A stretch of 64,000 nucleotides of DNA, from the NCBI RefSeq assembly GCF_015209505.1, contig NZ_JADEYC010000021.1, positions 115,606 through 179,605 on the forward strand, in the 5' to 3' direction. The position numbers were made by a program, and so were the translations under genes. The notes beneath the pieces are model-generated. The model saw only the letters and a list, made by a program, of their open reading frames with translations, was not told the origin of the DNA and ran no database searches. This DNA comes from Saccharopolyspora montiporae (GTDB lineage: Bacteria; Actinomycetota; Actinomycetes; Mycobacteriales; Pseudonocardiaceae). This document shows, piece by piece, positions 61,382 through 64,000 of this stretch (its first letter is position 1; each line of letters starts with the position of its first letter).

Positions 61382-61906
61382 ATGACTGAGATCGTGTGGA
61401 TCGGCTTGGATGAGCCCTCGCGCGAGTCGTGCCGGATCGAGAGCGGACCAGAAGGCGTGGCCGTCAACAGCGAGATCGAAGGCGCTGCTGGCGCTTGCTC
61501 GTACACGTTGAGAACTACGGAGGCCTGGGAGTTCACTGATCTCGTGGTTCGCGTGGGTGGACGCGAATTAAGGCTCCGCTTCACTGATCAGGGGTGGGAG
61601 GTTGACGGGGAATCACGCCCTGACCTCAATGCGGCGCGAGAGGTCGACATCTCTGTTTCCCCGCTGAGCAACACGTTGCCGATCCGACGACTCGGCCTTG
61701 CTGTTGGGGAGAGCGCTGATATCACCACTGCCTACATCCGGGTCCCGCAACTCGATGTCACGACTGACCCGCAGCGCTACACCCGCACCGGCGAGAACGA
61801 GTACCTCTACGAGTCCCGTGACTCCGATTTTCGCCGGTCAATCACGGTAGACGAGAGTGGTCTGGTGATCGAGTATCCCGGGTTATTCACCCGAGGAGAT
61901 GATTAA
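61382..61906 (+). CDS. putative glycolipid-binding-domain protein, IS passenger
   Basis: A 174-residue protein that matches the putative glycolipid-binding family (DUF1089) by recollection: MTEIVWIGLDEPSRESCRIE, LVVRVGGRELRLRFTDQGWE, DISVSPLSNTLPIRRLGLAV, and an end of YTRTGENEYLYESRDSDFRR with VDESGLVIEYPGLF. Members are small beta-rich cytosolic proteins of unknown role. The start is the ATG after AAGGAGG. The codon use and G+C are visibly lower than in the surrounding genes, which suggests recent transfer. The gene lies wholly inside the outer inverted repeats of the IS, so it moves with it. Confidence 0.8.
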   Translation: MTEIVWIGLDEPSRESCRIESGPEGVAVNSEIEGAAGACSYTLRTTEAWEFTDLVVRVGGRELRLRFTDQGWEVDGESRPDLNAAREVDISVSPLSNTLPIRRLGLAVGESADITTAYIRVPQLDVTTDPQRYTRTGENEYLYESRDSDFRRSITVDESGLVIEYPGLFTRGDD

Positions 61907-61920
61907 GCCGTGTCGTCTAT
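61905..61920. repeat. decayed internal copy of the IS end
   Basis: This stretch (AAGCCGTGTCGTCTAT) matches the outer terminus AGGGCGTGTCTCCTAT at 12 of 16 positions in the same orientation. The transposase stop codon lies inside it, as is usual at the end of an IS. It looks like the original left end of the element before the passenger segment was added. Confidence 0.65.
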
Positions 61921-62838
61921 TTCCGGAGCCAGGTGATGACCGCGCCGAGCACAGCGGTGGCTCTGTAGGTGATAGCCAGTTTGTCGTAGCGGGTCGCGAT
62001 CCCTCGCCATTGTTTGGCCAGACCGAAGGTGCGTTCCACAACGTTGCGGCCTCTGTAGGCCTGGGCATCGAAGGCTGGAGGCCGGCCACCGCGGGTGCCC
62101 TTGTGCTTGCGGGAGGCCTGTTCGTTGGACTTCTGCGGGATCACCGTTTTGATCCCACGAGAAGCCAACAGGCTACGGATGACCCCATTGGAGTAGGCCT
62201 TATCAGCGATCACCACATCCGGTCTTGTCCGAGGTCTTCCCGGGCCGATGCGCGGCACCCGGATCTCATCGATGACCTCAACCAGCACCGCCCCGTCGTT
62301 TCGCTGCCCACCGGTGAGCACCACCGCCAAAGGCATACCGTTGCCATCGACAGCTGCGTGCAGCTTCGAGGAGAGCCCGCCCCGGGAACGGCCCATCGCG
62401 TGACCTTCAGGCTCTTCAAGCCACCCGGTGCCGGGATTCTTGTGATTCGACCCAGCCCCCTGTGGGCTGATCAGGACGAGTGGTGTTGGACCCATGCTGA
62501 TGGGCGCGGGTAATCGTGGAATCCACCGAGACCTGCCAGTCGATTTCTTCAGCAGCATCGGCCTCAGCCAAGATCTGGGCCAGGACCCTGTCCCAGGTGC
62601 CATCGGCAGCGTAGCGGCGGTGGCGCTTCCACACTGTCTGCCACGGGCCAAACGCCTCCCGAGGCAGATCCCGCCACGGGATCCCTGTCCTGGAGCGGTA
62701 GATGATGCCCTCAACGATCCTGCGGTTGTCTCTGAACGGGTGTCCCTTGCGGCCAGCATTCGATGGCAGCAACGGCGCAATCTGTGCCCACTGCTCATCG
62801 GTAAGGCACCGGAACCGAGAAGAGGAAGAAATGCTCAT
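61917..62838 (-). CDS. IS5-family DDE transposase in two frames
   Basis: The first frame (ATG 62838 to stop 62416) reads RFRCLTDEQWAQIAPLLPSN, then IVEGIIYRSRTGIPWRDLPR and the first catalytic Asp in WQVSVDSTITRAHQHGS. The second frame, shifted by +1, continues with GHAMGRSRGGLSSKLHAAVD, the second Asp in RPDVVIADKAYSNGVIRSLL and the Glu in YRGRNVVERTFGLAKQWRGI. The frames overlap for more than 100 bases, with a GGGGG run near 62460 as a possible slip site. IS427-group elements often need a frameshift, so this may be programmed and not a defect. All DDE residues are present. Confidence 0.88.
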
Positions 62839-62885
62839 TCCTCCACCGTCTCGACAAAAACCCTTCACATATAGGAGACACGCCC

Positions 62886-63233
62886 TAGCACCTCGGTGCC
62901 GGTGCGGATGCCGAGAGTGGCCCAGCGGTCGGGCATGCGGTGCTCGTGGCCGGGCTGGTCGCAGTCCACCACCAGCAGTCCGGACGGGCCGGTGGCGATC
63001 GCGATGTTGTACCCCCCGCTGCTCCAACAGGTGCGGACCCGCGTGAGGTGGGTGGTGGCGCGCTGTTCCCATCCCTGGTGCTCGTCGGCGCAGATCCCCG
63101 TTCCGGGGCAGGTGCGGTGTCCGTGCAGGGCAGGGGTTTTCGTGCCGGGCCGCAGGGGGAAGACGTGCCAGCCGAGGTCGGCCAGGCACAGGGCCCAGTC
63201 GCGGGTCTGCGCGGTGGCACTGGTCGTGGTCAT
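62886..63233 (-). pseudogene. prim-pol gene, N-terminal part (split by IS)
   Basis: The N-terminal 116 codons of a bifunctional primase/polymerase: ALCLADLGWHVFPLRPGTKT, then GYNIAIATGPSGLLVVDCDQ, containing the Asp-x-Asp type metal site (VVDCD) of AEP primases, and closing in GIRTGTEVL. At that point the IS interrupts; the native frame continues at 61269 on the same strand. Translation now runs a few codons into the IS. The ATG overlaps the stop of the GGDEF gene (ATGA). An intact copy would prime element replication. Confidence 0.9.
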
Positions 63234-63841
63234 GCTGCCTCCCGTGGAAGGTCACGACGCCGGGCGACGGGTGCGGCGGTGGGCAGGGTGGTGACGGGGC
63301 GGGCGTTCTTGTCGCCGTACATCTGCTCGTCGGCGCGGGCGAGCAGGCTCGACGGGGTGGCGCCACGGGCAGGAGCGGCCGTGCCACCGAGCGAGACCGT
63401 CACCGCCAGCGGGAGGCCGTGGATCCGGTGGGTGGCGGCCAGCTGCGTGCGTAGCTCGCTGGCCCGTTGTTCGACCTCGGCCGGGCCGCGGACGGAGGTG
63501 AGCAGCACGGCGAATTCGTCGCCGTGCAGCCGGATCGGGATCTCTTCGTGGCGGCACTCGCTGGCCAGAACGGCGGCGATGCTGGTCAGGACGGCGTCGC
63601 CGGTGCGGTGCCCGTGGGTGTCGTTGATGAGCTTGAACCGGTCGACGTCGGCGAGCAGCAGGCCCACCTGCCGGGCCGGGCCGGGGCGGCGCTGGGCGCG
63701 GTGGAGGGCGCGGTACAGGGCGGTGCGGTTGGGCAGGCCGGTCAGCGGGTCGGTGTGTAGGCGGCGGTGCAGGTGGTGGGCGTAGAGGGTCGCGGCGGCG
63801 GTGCCGCAGCTGGTGACCGCTAGGGCGATGTCTGCGAACAT
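63230..63841 (-). CDS. GGDEF-domain protein (possible diguanylate cyclase)
   Basis: A 203-residue protein. One N-terminal hydrophobic segment (IALAVTSCGTAAATLYA) is followed by a GGDEF domain: HTDPLTGLPNRTALYRALHR, LLLADVDRFKLINDTHGHRT and the signature IRLHGDEFAVLL, in which the first Gly of GGDEF is His. AVTVSLGGTAAPARGATPSS and ARADEQMYGDKNARP complete it. The metal-binding Asp residues are kept, so c-di-GMP synthesis is possible; the His change makes it uncertain. There is no inhibitory RxxD site. GGAGG lies eight bases before the ATG. It is translationally coupled to the prim-pol gene. Confidence 0.88.
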   Translation of the reverse strand: MFADIALAVTSCGTAAATLYAHHLHRRLHTDPLTGLPNRTALYRALHRAQRRPGPARQVGLLLADVDRFKLINDTHGHRTGDAVLTSIAAVLASECRHEEIPIRLHGDEFAVLLTSVRGPAEVEQRASELRTQLAATHRIHGLPLAVTVSLGGTAAPARGATPSSLLARADEQMYGDKNARPVTTLPTAAPVARRRDLPREAA

Positions 63842-63923
63842 GCTGGATACCTCCGTGCAGGGGGTGGGCGGCCCCGGCGAGGGTGAGAGCTGGCCGGGGC
63901 CGCACCGCGGCCGTGGCGTCGGG

Positions 63924-64000
63924 TCAGAACGGGCAGACCGGGGTGAACACGGCGATGCAGGTGGGGCACAGCCAGTGCTGGGCACTGAGGCGGCGCCACC
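63924..64000 (-). CDS. small Cys-rich protein, C-terminal part (off right edge)
   Basis: The last 25 codons of a minus-strand frame end WLCPTCIAVFTPVCPF. The CPTC and VCPF pairs suggest a small zinc ribbon. It lies upstream of the GGDEF gene in the same direction and is probably part of the element's replication operon. Too little is visible for assignment. Confidence 0.5.
   Translation of the reverse strand, partial: WRRLSAQHWLCPTCIAVFTPVCPF

Larger units (their letters stand above)
61270..62885. mobile_element. IS5/IS427-type insertion element with passenger gene
   Basis: Bounded by 16-bp perfect inverted repeats beginning GGGCGTGTCTCCTATA, and flanked by TA on both sides. The target was CTAG: removing the element and one TA rebuilds GTG-CTA-GCC and an open prim-pol frame. 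It carries a two-frame DDE transposase (minus strand) and a separate gene (plus strand). At 1,616 bp it is far longer than the roughly 0.9-1 kb usual for this family. The extra length is the passenger segment at 61286-61904. Confidence 0.93.
57003..64000. mobile_element. AICE-like integrated element, left part (right end outside window)
   Basis: Starting at the 3' end of the tRNA: integrase, excisionase, an iteron-rich gap, a DUF3987 protein, prim-pol (split by an IS), a GGDEF protein and a small zinc-finger-like frame, all on the minus strand with overlapping starts and stops. This is the int-xis-rep order of actinomycete integrative and conjugative elements such as pSE211 and pSAM2. No transfer gene (FtsK/TraB type) is inside the window. 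The left boundary at 57003 is inferred from the tRNA; the right attachment site is not visible. Confidence 0.8.

Overview
The window is about 70% G+C, with dense operons, many GTG/TTG starts, a mycofactocin precursor, a PdtaR-type ANTAR regulator, DivIVA-like coiled coils and CYP125-, mycobacterial- and Streptomyces-like proteins. This points to a filamentous actinomycete of the order Pseudonocardiales (Saccharopolyspora or a relative is plausible; the genus is inference). From 1 to about 56.9 kb it is chromosome. From 57.0 kb to the right edge it is an integrated element that starts at a tRNA gene.

Left part. 1-1.5 kb: the edge of a mycofactocin locus, with a 34-residue MftA precursor, an NDMA-type alcohol dehydrogenase behind it and the divergent regulator MftR. 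1.7-3.4 kb: an FMN-dependent LLM-class monooxygenase downstream of a decayed sulfonate-type ABC ATPase. 3.8-7.3 kb: a MerR regulator, an acyltransferase-3 membrane protein and a coiled-coil DivIVA-like protein. 7.6-13.6 kb: a choline-to-glycine-betaine set, with a BetI-like TetR, aldehyde dehydrogenase, APC permease preceded by a hairpin-rich leader, and choline oxidase. 13.7-15.3 kb: a methyltransferase bounded by 37-bp direct repeats, and a DinB-fold protein.

15.3-27.7 kb is a fatty/hydroxy-acid CoA degradation region built as two divergent units. The rightward unit is HAD, APH-like kinase, ACAD, SDR, a FadE pair and MaoC. The leftward unit is an acyl-CoA ligase and two SDRs, followed by a TetR and an AbgT transporter. 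Near-identical palindromes (core ACCGAC-N2-GTCGGT) sit in front of the first gene of each unit, so one TetR probably controls both. HAD, APH and ACAD occur in the same order as the domains of the eukaryotic fusion protein ACAD10, which suggests catabolism of 4-hydroxyacyl-CoA through a phosphorylated intermediate.

27.8-56.8 kb: a RES-type toxin-antitoxin pair; TerC; an exported alpha/beta-hydrolase fused to an ABC ATPase, with its permease; a TetR/CYP125-like P450 pair with a PhyH dioxygenase; uvrB; two DUF402 paralogues; an XRE-cupin/flavoprotein pair; a coaE-grpB fusion; rpsA; a degenerate ABC ATPase with a YhgE/Pip membrane protein; polA; and pdtaR. The polA/rpsA/coaE/uvrB/pdtaR set is a conserved actinobacterial core neighbourhood.

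56.9-64 kb: a class-I tRNA-Leu(CAA) followed by integrase, excisionase, a symmetric iteron array, a DUF3987 protein, a primase-polymerase gene and a GGDEF protein. This is the layout of an actinomycete integrative and conjugative element (AICE). Its prim-pol gene is split by a 1,616-bp IS5/IS427-type element that carries a glycolipid-binding-domain passenger gene and shows a decayed copy of its own end internally. Removing the IS and one TA restores the prim-pol frame exactly. The right end of the element is outside the window.
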